A stretch of 46,662 bases of DNA from Oscillospiraceae bacterium (GTDB lineage Bacteria; Bacillota; Clostridia; Oscillospirales; Oscillospiraceae), in the NCBI GenBank assembly GCA_021201735.1, contig JAJQEJ010000003.1:1-46662 (forward strand). Reading direction: 5' to 3'. The position numbers and the translations under genes are program-made. Of this stretch, positions 15,255-22,326 are shown one piece after another. Within the stretch, counting starts at the first letter, position 1; the number at the start of each line of letters is the position of its first letter. The notes below the pieces were generated by a model. That model worked only from the letters and a program-made list of their open reading frames with translations, was not told the origin of the DNA and ran no database searches.

Positions 15255-15671
15255 TTAAACGATATCGCTGTCAATTAGAATATTATCGGTGCCGTGCTGC
15301 TCAAATTCAGAGATATAGGCGTCAATCCGGGTCGCCAGCTCCTGGTAGTTCTTTTCGTCAATGGGGGCGTCGTCCATATCCCGCCGCGCGAGATCCTCGG
15401 CCAGAATTTCAAAAAAAACGTTGTTTTCATATTCCATAATTGCCTCATGAATGCCGCCGTCAACAAAGGCCTGAGAGGGGACGGCCACGCCATTCCAGTC
15501 GTCGGTCAGAGCAGACATACCTTGTTCGCGCGCTTTGGCGAAAAGCAGGCTTTCCACCTCATCGTAGTCCTTAAAACGGTCATCGCCACGGGTTGCGTTT
15601 AAAATCCAGTTCCCAATATAGGCAATATCCAGCAGTCGGCGCATTTGTTTGGGTGTAAGCTCTAAATTCAT
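15255..15671 (-). CDS. Hypothetical protein, 138 residues
   Basis: GAGGAGG stands ten bases before ATG 15671, and a near-consensus promoter lies upstream at 15727-15754, so the gene is well supported. The protein is soluble, mainly helical in appearance and acidic (LTPKQMRRLLDIAYIGNWIL near the start, EILAEDLARRDMDDAPIDEK in the second half). There is no signal peptide, Cys pair or membrane segment. I do not recognise a domain. It is monocistronic, between the hairpin at 15143 and murI, which reads the other way. Confidence 0.75.
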   Translation of the reverse strand: MNLELTPKQMRRLLDIAYIGNWILNATRGDDRFKDYDEVESLLFAKAREQGMSALTDDWNGVAVPSQAFVDGGIHEAIMEYENNVFFEILAEDLARRDMDDAPIDEKNYQELATRIDAYISEFEQHGTDNILIDSDIV

Positions 15672-15726
15672 GATTACAGAACCTCCTCGCGCTTCATGAC
15701 ATATCAGAGTATGTGCTACAACATAT

Positions 15727-15754
15727 ATTATAGTCGGGCGCGCCCAAATGTCAA
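15727..15754 (-). promoter_or_regulatory. Sigma-A promoter with a palindromic spacer
   Basis: On the minus strand TTGACA (15749-15754), a 16-base spacer and TATAAT (15727-15732). The spacer contains the perfect palindrome GGGCGCGCCC, which may be an operator. Confidence 0.7.
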
Positions 15755-15919
15755 ACAGAGAGAAGATAAATTCATATAAAATTAAAATTTGGAAGGGGCC
15801 GTATCGCTAAAAAAAGAAAAAGGACGAGAAAAAGGGAAATTCTGTATGCTGCTTTGTGCAAATTGGCATATTATGGTGATCGGGCGGGCCGCGGGCCCAA
15901 TATTTAGTGACTTGGAGGA

Positions 15920-16741
15920 ATGGCATTGGACGGAAGATCCATTGGTATTTTCGACTCCGGACTCGGCGGACTGACCACGGTCGCGGAGCTCCGGCGGCTG
16001 CTTGCGCAGGAGGATATTGTCTACTTCGGCGACACGGGGCGCGTGCCATACGGTGGGCGTTCCAGAGAGACCATTATCAAATACGCGCGGCAGGATATGG
16101 CCTTTTTGCGCACCTTCGACCTCAAGGCTGTGGTGATCGCCTGCGGTACCGCGTCCACCACGGCGATGGACGTGATGGAGGCGGAGCAGGACATCCCCGT
16201 CATCGGCGTGGTGGAGCCCGCCGCGCGCGCCGCCGCGCGCGCCACCCGCAACGGAAAGATCGGGCTGATCGCGACGCAGGCGTCCATCCGCAGCGGGATG
16301 TACGAGCGGAGGATTATGGCGGAAAATCCCGCCGCCGCCGTGCTGCCGCAGGCATGCCCGCTCTTCGTCCCGCTGGTGGAGAGCGGGCGCATCCACCCCG
16401 GCGACATCGTCATCGAGACCGTGGTGGCGGAATACCTCGCCCCGCTCAAGGCGGCGGGGGTGGATACCCTGCTCATGGGCTGCACCCACTATCCGCTGCT
16501 CACGCGCGTGATCGCCGCGTTTATGGGGGAAGGCGTGACACTCATCAATGCGGGCGCGGAGGGAGCCAAGGCCATGGCGGAGCTGCTGCGCGCGCGCGGC
16601 GGCCTGACCGGGGAATCGGCGCCGGGCCAGTGCCGCTATTTCGTCAGCGACAGTGTGGATAATTTCTCGGCCCTCGCCTCGCTGTTCCTGCGGGAAAATG
16701 TGACGGAAACGGTGACGCAAATTGATATTTCTGTTTATTAA
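15920..16741 (+). CDS. murI: Glutamate racemase
   Basis: Converts L-glutamate to D-glutamate for peptidoglycan. 273 residues, normal length. IGIFDSGLGGLTT carries the conserved DSG, YFGDTGRVPYG follows, and the two catalytic cysteines are in VVIACGTAS (C75) and MGCTHYPLL (C188). The Asn that normally follows the first Cys (CNTAS) is Gly here. GGAGG ends only one base before ATG 15920, so TTG 15926 (seven bases after it) may be the true start, two codons shorter. The gene stands alone between a divergent hypothetical gene and an aldehyde dehydrogenase. Confidence 0.92.
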   Translation: MALDGRSIGIFDSGLGGLTTVAELRRLLAQEDIVYFGDTGRVPYGGRSRETIIKYARQDMAFLRTFDLKAVVIACGTASTTAMDVMEAEQDIPVIGVVEPAARAAARATRNGKIGLIATQASIRSGMYERRIMAENPAAAVLPQACPLFVPLVESGRIHPGDIVIETVVAEYLAPLKAAGVDTLLMGCTHYPLLTRVIAAFMGEGVTLINAGAEGAKAMAELLRARGGLTGESAPGQCRYFVSDSVDNFSALASLFLRENVTETVTQIDISVY

Positions 16742-16767
16742 ATGACAAAAATAAGATCGTTATATAA

Positions 16768-16806
16768 TTAACTATTGTTGAATCAGCATGAAATTACATA
16801 TATAAT
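16768..16806 (+). promoter_or_regulatory. Promoter of the second aldehyde dehydrogenase with overlapping TTAACTATTGTT element
   Basis: TTGAAT (16778-16783), a 17-base spacer and TATAAT (16801-16806). The element TTAACTATTGTTGA (16768-16781) overlaps the -35 box; its first 12 bases are identical to those at 1068. Confidence 0.65.
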
Positions 16807-16824
16807 GAGAGAAAGCGCAGAAAT

Positions 16825-16864
16825 ACCGCTACCGGGCGGTGTAAGATCAACCGGACCGTACCGG
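16825..16864 (+). other. Two tandem hexaloop hairpins in the leader of the second aldehyde dehydrogenase
   Basis: ACCGC-TACCGG-GCGGT (16825-16840) and CCGG-ACCGTA-CCGG (16851-16864) are ten bases apart in the 130-base leader. The spacing resembles ANTAR-regulated leaders, but only the second loop has the A1/G4 bases expected there. No terminator is visible before the gene. Confidence 0.3.
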
Positions 16865-16935
16865 AAGGATTTGTACAGGTCATAGCTTTTTGCACGCACT
16901 AAAATTTATGCGACAACAAAAAGGGGGAATATCAC

Positions 16936-18372
16936 ATGAAACATTACACAAAACAGTACATTGCCGGGGTATGGCGCGAGGGTAGCAGCGATAAGCAACT
17001 GGAGACTTGTAATCCCTACACAAATGAGATGATCTATTCCTACCGCGCGGCAAGCACGCAGGATGTCGACGACGCGTATGCAGCGGCAAAAGCGGCGCAG
17101 CCTGCCTGGGCGGCCACGCTGCCGGAAGAGCGGCGCACCTATCTCAAAGCGCTTGCGAACGTGGTGCGGGATATGGAGCCGGAAATCTTCCAGCTGCTGA
17201 TGGAGGAGAGCGGCGGCACCAGGGCGAAATTTGCGTTTGAGTACGGGGACACCCTAAAAGTGATCGATGACGCGATGTGTTACCATATGATGATGGATGG
17301 CCGGATTGCGCCCTCGAACACGCCGGGGAAGGACAACTATATCTTTAAAATCCCCAAAGGCGTTGTCTGCGTCATTGCGCCGTTTAACTTCCCACTTTTG
17401 CTGTCGATGCGTTCCATCGTCCCCGCGATTGCCTGCGGCAACACGGTTGTGCTAAAACCCTCTTCAGAAACACCCGGTTCCGGCTTTCAAATTGCAGAGA
17501 TGTTTGAAAAAGCGGGTTTCCCCAAAGGCGTCCTCAATGTGGTTGCGGGCAGGGGGTCGGAGATCGGCGACTATATCGTCTCCCATCCGACGCCGTCCTT
17601 AGTCTCCTTTACCGGCTCAACCGAGGTGGGGAAACACATCGGAGAAATTGCAGGGGGGCTGCTCAAGGACGTTTCGTTGGAGCTGGGCGGCAACCAGGTC
17701 ATGATCGTACTGGATGATGCCGATGTCGATCAGGCCGCAAAGGCGGCGATTGTGGGCAGCTATTCGCATCAGGGTCAGATTTGTATGGCGCTCAACCGCG
17801 TGCTGGTCACGCCGAAAGTGTATGATCAATTTATTGAGCTGTTTGTAAAATATTCCAAACAAGTGAAATGTGGAGACCCTGCGGACGACGCGGTTGTCAT
17901 CGGCCCCCTGATTAATCATGACCAGGTGAAAAAGGTGGAAGAGAATATCAACGCAACGCTGAAGGCGGGCGGCAAAGTGGAATTGGAGGGGAAAATCGAG
18001 GGGAATGTCATCTCTCCCTGGATACTCTCCGGCGTTTCCAACGACATGTGCGCAGCGAAATGCGAGATATTTGCGCCTGTCACGTCCATTATTCCGGTCA
18101 AAGATGAGGAAGAAGCCATTCGCGTTGCCAATGAAACGAATTATGGCCTGAGCAACTGTATTTTTACCAAAGATTTGTATAAAGGGCTGGAGCTTGCCCG
18201 CCGGATGGAATCCGGTATGGCCCATGTCAACGATCAATCCATTACCCACGAGCCGCACGTCATGTTTGGCGGAGAGAAGGACTCCGGCGTGGGCCGCTTC
18301 AATGGGCACTGGGTTGTCGATAAATTTACAACGGAGAAATGGGTCAGCGTACAGCGGACAGACCGATACTAA
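16936..18372 (+). CDS. Aldehyde dehydrogenase, benzaldehyde/vanillin dehydrogenase-like
   Basis: 478 residues, complete. IAPFNFPLLLSMRS carries the oxyanion Asn (about 151), VVLKPSSETP the cofactor Lys, FTGSTEVG the Rossmann turn, SLELGGNQ the general base Glu (about 249) and HQGQICMALNR the nucleophile Cys (about 283). The HQGQICM and ITHEPHVMFGG segments resemble aromatic aldehyde dehydrogenases such as vanillin dehydrogenase. It is alone on its transcript, with AAAGGGGG before ATG 16936 and a strong terminator after it. It shares an upstream element with the operon at 1262, so both may respond to the same aldehyde. Confidence 0.9.
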   Translation: MKHYTKQYIAGVWREGSSDKQLETCNPYTNEMIYSYRAASTQDVDDAYAAAKAAQPAWAATLPEERRTYLKALANVVRDMEPEIFQLLMEESGGTRAKFAFEYGDTLKVIDDAMCYHMMMDGRIAPSNTPGKDNYIFKIPKGVVCVIAPFNFPLLLSMRSIVPAIACGNTVVLKPSSETPGSGFQIAEMFEKAGFPKGVLNVVAGRGSEIGDYIVSHPTPSLVSFTGSTEVGKHIGEIAGGLLKDVSLELGGNQVMIVLDDADVDQAAKAAIVGSYSHQGQICMALNRVLVTPKVYDQFIELFVKYSKQVKCGDPADDAVVIGPLINHDQVKKVEENINATLKAGGKVELEGKIEGNVISPWILSGVSNDMCAAKCEIFAPVTSIIPVKDEEEAIRVANETNYGLSNCIFTKDLYKGLELARRMESGMAHVNDQSITHEPHVMFGGEKDSGVGRFNGHWVVDKFTTEKWVSVQRTDRY

Positions 18373-18410
18373 GCGGTTACAAGGCTTATGTCCTGTGTTG
18401 CACCGTTCAT

Positions 18411-18455
18411 GGGAAAAGGCGCTTCCTTGCGAAGTGCCTTTTCCCGTTTTTTTTT
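18411..18455 (+). terminator. Rho-independent terminator of the second aldehyde dehydrogenase
   Basis: GGGAAAAGGCGCTTC pairs with GAAGTGCCTTTTCCC, one G-T pair included, and nine T follow. Confidence 0.9.
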
Positions 18456-18485
18456 CCGACATCCCCCGCAGGCGGAAAAGAGCCC

Positions 18486-18515
18486 TTTACAGAGTGGCGT
18501 AAAACGGTGTATAAT
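18486..18515 (+). promoter_or_regulatory. Sigma-A promoter for ywiB-argS
   Basis: TTTACA (18486-18491), an 18-base spacer and TATAAT (18510-18515), about 50 bases before the ywiB start. Confidence 0.65.
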
Positions 18516-18567
18516 AATATACATTTCCGGACGTGAGCCGGATGCTGGTAAAAGGTCGTGTTTGGCT

Positions 18568-19014
18568 ATGGAAGAAAATAACGTCATACTATCCATCCGC
18601 GGGATGCAGCTGTACGCCGATGCCGAACCGGAGACAATCGAGCTGGTTACGGAGGGGAAGCTGGACGGCAACCGCAAGGAGGGCTTTACCCTCACCTATG
18701 AGGAGAGCGAGCTGACGGGGCTGGAGGGGACGCGGACGACCTTCCGGATTGAAAAGGACAAAATCACCCTCCTGCGCATCGGTGCGGTCAACTCCCAGAT
18801 GGTATTTGAGGCGGGGCGGCGGCACCTGTCGATGTACGACACGCCACAGGGGGCGCTCTCCGTCGGGATCGACACGCGGCGCATGAGCGCGGATATCCGC
18901 CGGGGGGCCGGCAGTATTGAAATCGACTACGCCATCGAGATAGACCACGCGGTGACAGGTCAAAATTTCTTTCACATTAATATAAAGAAAAAGGGCAAGG
19001 GACTGCCCTCATAA
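18568..19014 (+). CDS. ywiB: DUF1934 family protein (YwiB-like)
   Basis: A 148-residue beta-rich protein of the DUF1934/YwiB family, which has a calycin-like barrel and no known activity. Conserved features are the early ILSIRGMQ strand, LTYEESELTGLEGTRTTFRI, and the C-terminal IEIDYAIEIDHAVTGQNFFHI. In Bacillus it also precedes argS, as here. ATG 18568 has only AAAGG about 12 bases upstream; TTG 18562, two codons earlier, is better spaced and may be used. The last codons (KGKGLPS-stop) lie inside a 36-base sequence that is repeated before argS. Confidence 0.85.
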   Translation: MEENNVILSIRGMQLYADAEPETIELVTEGKLDGNRKEGFTLTYEESELTGLEGTRTTFRIEKDKITLLRIGAVNSQMVFEAGRRHLSMYDTPQGALSVGIDTRRMSADIRRGAGSIEIDYAIEIDHAVTGQNFFHINIKKKGKGLPS

Positions 19015-19215
19015 TATTGAAAAAGGAATCGGCCTGCAAGTCGGAAAGGAAGAAAGAGTGAAAGAAACCCATCAGGGGTGTCTTTCGCGTGCAATCATCC
19101 GCCCGCAGGCGACATTTTTGCAATCATATTACGGTTTGATTGCAAAAATGCTGAGGCTGTGGACATAGTCTACAGCCTCAAGGGCAAGGGACTGCCCTCA
19201 TAATATTGAAAAAGG
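18991..19215 (+). repeat. 36-bp direct repeat bounding a hairpin-rich insertion between ywiB and argS
   Basis: Bases 18991-19026 and 19180-19215 are identical (AAGGGCAAGGGACTGCCCTC and the next 16 bases). The first copy contains the end of ywiB; the second is followed directly by the argS ribosome site. The 153 bases between hold three stems: GAAAGA...TCTTTC (19060-19086), CATTTTTGCAATCA with its exact complement (19113-19150), and TGAGGCTGT...ACAGCCTCA (19152-19180). Removing one repeat unit would leave a compact ywiB-argS junction. Confidence 0.85.
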
Positions 19216-19226
19216 TGAGAACTTCA

Positions 19227-20975
19227 ATGGCGAATATGATACAGGCGGCGCGGGAACAGGTGGCGCGGCTGACGGAAAAGGCATATGAGAAGGCGGCGGA
19301 GGCGGGCACCCTGCCGGGTGGCGTGGCCGTGCAGGCGCAGATTGACATTCCGAAGGACACAAATAACGGCGACTACGCGACGTCCTACGCGCTTGCGGCG
19401 GCGAAGGGGATGGGTATGCCCCCCCGCGCCATCGCGGCGGAGCTTTTGGCGCGGCTGGATTTGTCGGACAGCTTTTTTGCGCGCGCCGAGGTGGCGGGCC
19501 CCGGCTTTCTGAATTTCTTTCTGGGTGAAAAATGGTACAAAGAGGTGCTTGCCGTCATCGAGCGGGAGGGGAACGCCTACGGGCAGAGTGACGCGGGACA
19601 AGGACAGCGCGTCATGGTGGAATTCGTCTCCGCAAACCCCACGGGCCCCATGCACATGGGTAACGCCCGCGGCGGCGTGCTGGGGGACTCGCTTGCAAAC
19701 GTCCTCTCCCGCGCGGGCTACGAGACGTGGAAAGAGTTTTATGTAAATGACGCGGGCAACCAGATCCATAAATTTGCCGTGTCAATCCACGCGCGCTATA
19801 TGCAGCTGCTCCCCGGCGGGGCGGACTTCCCGTTTCCGGAGGACGGCTATCAGGGCGACGACATCCGCGATCTGGCGCAGGCGTTTTATGAAGCACACGG
19901 GGACGCCTACCGCGACGCGCCGGAGGAGACATGGATGGCGGACATGTCCGCGTTCGGCCTCGCCGTCAACATTCCGAATATGAAAGCCGATCTGGAGCGC
20001 TATCAGATCTGCTACGACGCGTGGTTTTACGAATCGACACTGCACGAGAGCGGCTATGTGGAGGAGACGGCAGCACTCCTCGGCGAGAAGGGCTACACCT
20101 ATGAGGAGGACGGCGCGCTGTGGCTGGACACAACGGCGCTGCTCAAAGAGAAATACCTGCGCGAGGGCAAGACACAGGAGGAGGTCGACAAGCTCGACCT
20201 TAAAAACGACGTCCTGCGCCGTCAAAACGGGGTTTACACCTACTTTGCGGCCGACATCGCCTATCACCGCAACAAGCTCGACGCGCGCGGGTTTGACAAG
20301 GCCGTCAACGTCTGGGGGGCCGACCACCATGGGCATGTCGCGCGGTTGCAGGCGGCGCTCGACGGCTTGGGGCTCGACGGCTCGCACCGCCTTGTCGTGG
20401 TGCTGATGCAGCTGGTGAACCTCCTGCGCGACGGGGAGGCGGTGCGTATGTCCAAGCGCTCGGGCAAGGCCATCGCGCTGCACGACCTGCTCGACGAGAT
20501 CAGCGTGGATGCCGCGCGCTACTTCTTCAATTCCCGCAGCAGCAATACGCCGCTGGACTTCGACCTCGACCTCGCCGTGCGGCAGGATAGCGACAACCCC
20601 GTCTATTATGTGCAGTACGCCCACGCCCGCATCTGCTCGCTCGTCGCGCGCATGGCGGCGGAGGGCTGCCCGGTGCCGGCGGCGGCATTGCTGGACATCT
20701 CCCAGCTCTCCGCGGCGGAGGAGAAGGCGCTCATCCGTACCCTCGCGCAGCTGCCGGAGGAGCTGCATCTCGCGGCGCGGGACTATGACCCATCGCGTGT
20801 CAACCGCTATCTGATTACACTGGCGGGTGATTTTCACCGCTTTTACAACGCGTGCCACATTCTGGGCGCGGAGGTGGATTGCGCCGCCGCCCGCCTCAAG
20901 CTCGCGGATACGGTGCGCGCGGTGATCGCCAACTGCCTTGCGCTCATCGGCGTGTCCGCGCCGGAGAAGATGTAA
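19227..20975 (+). CDS. argS: Arginyl-tRNA synthetase
   Basis: 582 residues, class I synthetase charging tRNA-Arg. The N-terminal Add-1 domain is followed by FVSANPTGPMHMGNARGG, with HMGN as the HIGH motif, and by VRMSKRSGKAI, the KMSKS equivalent. The C-terminal DALR helical domain (YYVQYAHARICSLVARM onward) recognises the anticodon. ATG 19227 follows GGTGAG; the in-frame TTG 19206 lies inside the direct repeat and has no ribosome site. It is in an operon with ywiB and is followed after 16 bases by the methyltransferase-like gene. Confidence 0.95.
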   Translation: MANMIQAAREQVARLTEKAYEKAAEAGTLPGGVAVQAQIDIPKDTNNGDYATSYALAAAKGMGMPPRAIAAELLARLDLSDSFFARAEVAGPGFLNFFLGEKWYKEVLAVIEREGNAYGQSDAGQGQRVMVEFVSANPTGPMHMGNARGGVLGDSLANVLSRAGYETWKEFYVNDAGNQIHKFAVSIHARYMQLLPGGADFPFPEDGYQGDDIRDLAQAFYEAHGDAYRDAPEETWMADMSAFGLAVNIPNMKADLERYQICYDAWFYESTLHESGYVEETAALLGEKGYTYEEDGALWLDTTALLKEKYLREGKTQEEVDKLDLKNDVLRRQNGVYTYFAADIAYHRNKLDARGFDKAVNVWGADHHGHVARLQAALDGLGLDGSHRLVVVLMQLVNLLRDGEAVRMSKRSGKAIALHDLLDEISVDAARYFFNSRSSNTPLDFDLDLAVRQDSDNPVYYVQYAHARICSLVARMAAEGCPVPAAALLDISQLSAAEEKALIRTLAQLPEELHLAARDYDPSRVNRYLITLAGDFHRFYNACHILGAEVDCAAARLKLADTVRAVIANCLALIGVSAPEKM

Positions 20976-20991
20976 GGGAGGCGAACGGGCG

Positions 20992-22125
20992 ATGGAGAGA
21001 AGTGATCTGCCCTGGCCCCTGCTGCTCGACGGCGCGCCGGAGCAGACGCATGAGATACTGGAGATGCAGCGCGCCTGTATTGCGGCGGGGAGCAACATCC
21101 TGCGCACGCCGACGGCGGGGCTGAGCCGGTGGGAATGCGGCCCAAGTGTGTCGGCGGAGCAGCTGGCACGGGAGAACCGCGCCCTTGTCGCGCAAACCCG
21201 TGACGCGGCGGGCGGAAAGGCCGCTGTTGCGGGCTGTCTCAGCTCTGTGACGGAGCGGCCGCACCTGCGCCGCGAGGAGGAGTTTGAGGATCTTGTGGCG
21301 GCGTACCGGGTGCAGGCCGAGGCGCTGGGCGACGGTGTGGATTTTTTCTTTCTGGAGCATATGGGGGATATCCCGTGTGCCCGCGCGGCGCTGCTCGGCA
21401 TCCGCGCGGTCAGCGACAAGCCCGTATGGGCGCGGTTTGTCTGCGATGAAAACGGGCGTATCCCGTCCGGCAGTGACTGCCTGGCGGCGATGATTATCCT
21501 GCAGGGCATGGGGGCGTCCGCCTTTGGCATCTCCTGCAACGCAAGCCCTGAGCGCATGGTGGAGCAGCTTGCAAGGCTCACGCCTTACGCGCAGGTGCCG
21601 CTCATCGCGGGGCTGTACGCGTCAGACCCGGCGGACGCTGCCGCCTGTGTGCCGCAGATGGCGGCGGCTGGAGTGCGCGTATTCTCCGCGCCGACGCCGG
21701 AGGCCATCCGTACGGTGCGGCAGGCGGCGCTTGGCGTGGACCTCTCCGCATTCCCCCTGCCCGCCGTCGACGAGGAAGTGATCGCTTGCGCCAGTGAGCG
21801 GGAAGGGCGCTTTATCAGCCCCACCGTGGACGTGGGGGAGGTCATCGAGTGCTCGCCCGATCTGGTGGAGGATATCTTAAAGGCGGAGGAGGAGTCCCCG
21901 CAAGGGGCGCTCAAAATCGCCATTTTGGAGCAGGACGATCTGGCGCTCTTTGTGGAACATCAATATGTTGTGCAGGATGCCCTGTGCATCTGGTCGGATG
22001 TGCCGGAGCTGCTGGAGCGCGCGCTGCGCCTGTATCAGGGGCGCGCCTTCTGGGACGGGACGGGAGACCTCTCGCCGGACTTTCTGCGGGAGATGCAGCA
22101 AAAGTATGGGCTTGTGTTACTATAA
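20992..22125 (+). CDS. Homocysteine S-methyltransferase-like protein lacking the paired zinc cysteines
   Basis: 377 residues with the TIM-barrel plan of the homocysteine methyltransferase domain (as in the N-terminus of MetH): LLDGAPEQTHEILEMQRACI, then AGCLSSV, FFFLEHMGDIPCA, WARFVCDENGRIPSG and FGISCNASPERM. The last Cys matches the first zinc ligand. Where family members have GGCCGTTPEH, this protein has VFSAPTPEA, so the other two zinc ligands are missing and normal homocysteine activation is unlikely. A C-terminal extension of about 115 residues follows. GGGAGG precedes ATG 20992. Function is unknown; co-transcription with argS is likely. Confidence 0.8.
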   Translation: MERSDLPWPLLLDGAPEQTHEILEMQRACIAAGSNILRTPTAGLSRWECGPSVSAEQLARENRALVAQTRDAAGGKAAVAGCLSSVTERPHLRREEEFEDLVAAYRVQAEALGDGVDFFFLEHMGDIPCARAALLGIRAVSDKPVWARFVCDENGRIPSGSDCLAAMIILQGMGASAFGISCNASPERMVEQLARLTPYAQVPLIAGLYASDPADAAACVPQMAAAGVRVFSAPTPEAIRTVRQAALGVDLSAFPLPAVDEEVIACASEREGRFISPTVDVGEVIECSPDLVEDILKAEEESPQGALKIAILEQDDLALFVEHQYVVQDALCIWSDVPELLERALRLYQGRAFWDGTGDLSPDFLREMQQKYGLVLL

Positions 22126-22232
22126 TAACGATTCCACTTAACATAAAATATTTCCCGCGCGATCATGACTGTGCGGCAAGGGTTTGCACCGAAACGGCAG
22201 GGACAGGCCGCGCTTTTCGGCACATTGCTCAA

Positions 22233-22261
22233 TTGACGGATTATGCACAACGTGGTATCAT
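22233..22261 (+). promoter_or_regulatory. Sigma-A promoter of nrdD
   Basis: TTGACG (22233-22238), a 17-base spacer and TATCAT (22256-22261), followed by a leader of about 60 bases. Confidence 0.7.
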
Positions 22262-22284
22262 CTTGTGTACAAGAACAAAAAACA

Positions 22285-22300
22285 CAACAACATATTGTGC
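22285..22300. promoter_or_regulatory. Possible NrdR box upstream of nrdD
   Basis: AACAACATATTGTGCT partly fits the NrdR consensus ACACwAtATaTwGTGT, and a weaker match ending TTGTGTA lies one or two helical turns upstream at the -10 box. NrdR represses ribonucleotide reductase genes in many bacteria, so the position is as expected, but the match is imperfect. Confidence 0.4.
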
Positions 22301-22326
22301 TTCGCCAATAGAAAGGGATGTGCGCT

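Noticed and set aside
19027..19226. T-box riboswitch upstream of argS
   Set aside because: The leader has strong hairpins, but no T-box consensus (TGGNACCGCG-type), no specifier loop arrangement and no terminator/antiterminator pair; it is better explained by the 36-bp duplication and insert.
22138..22232. A riboswitch in the GC-rich stretch upstream of the nrdD promoter
   Set aside because: Complementary segments exist, but the stretch precedes the promoter at 22233-22261 and would not be in the nrdD transcript; no known riboswitch motif is present.
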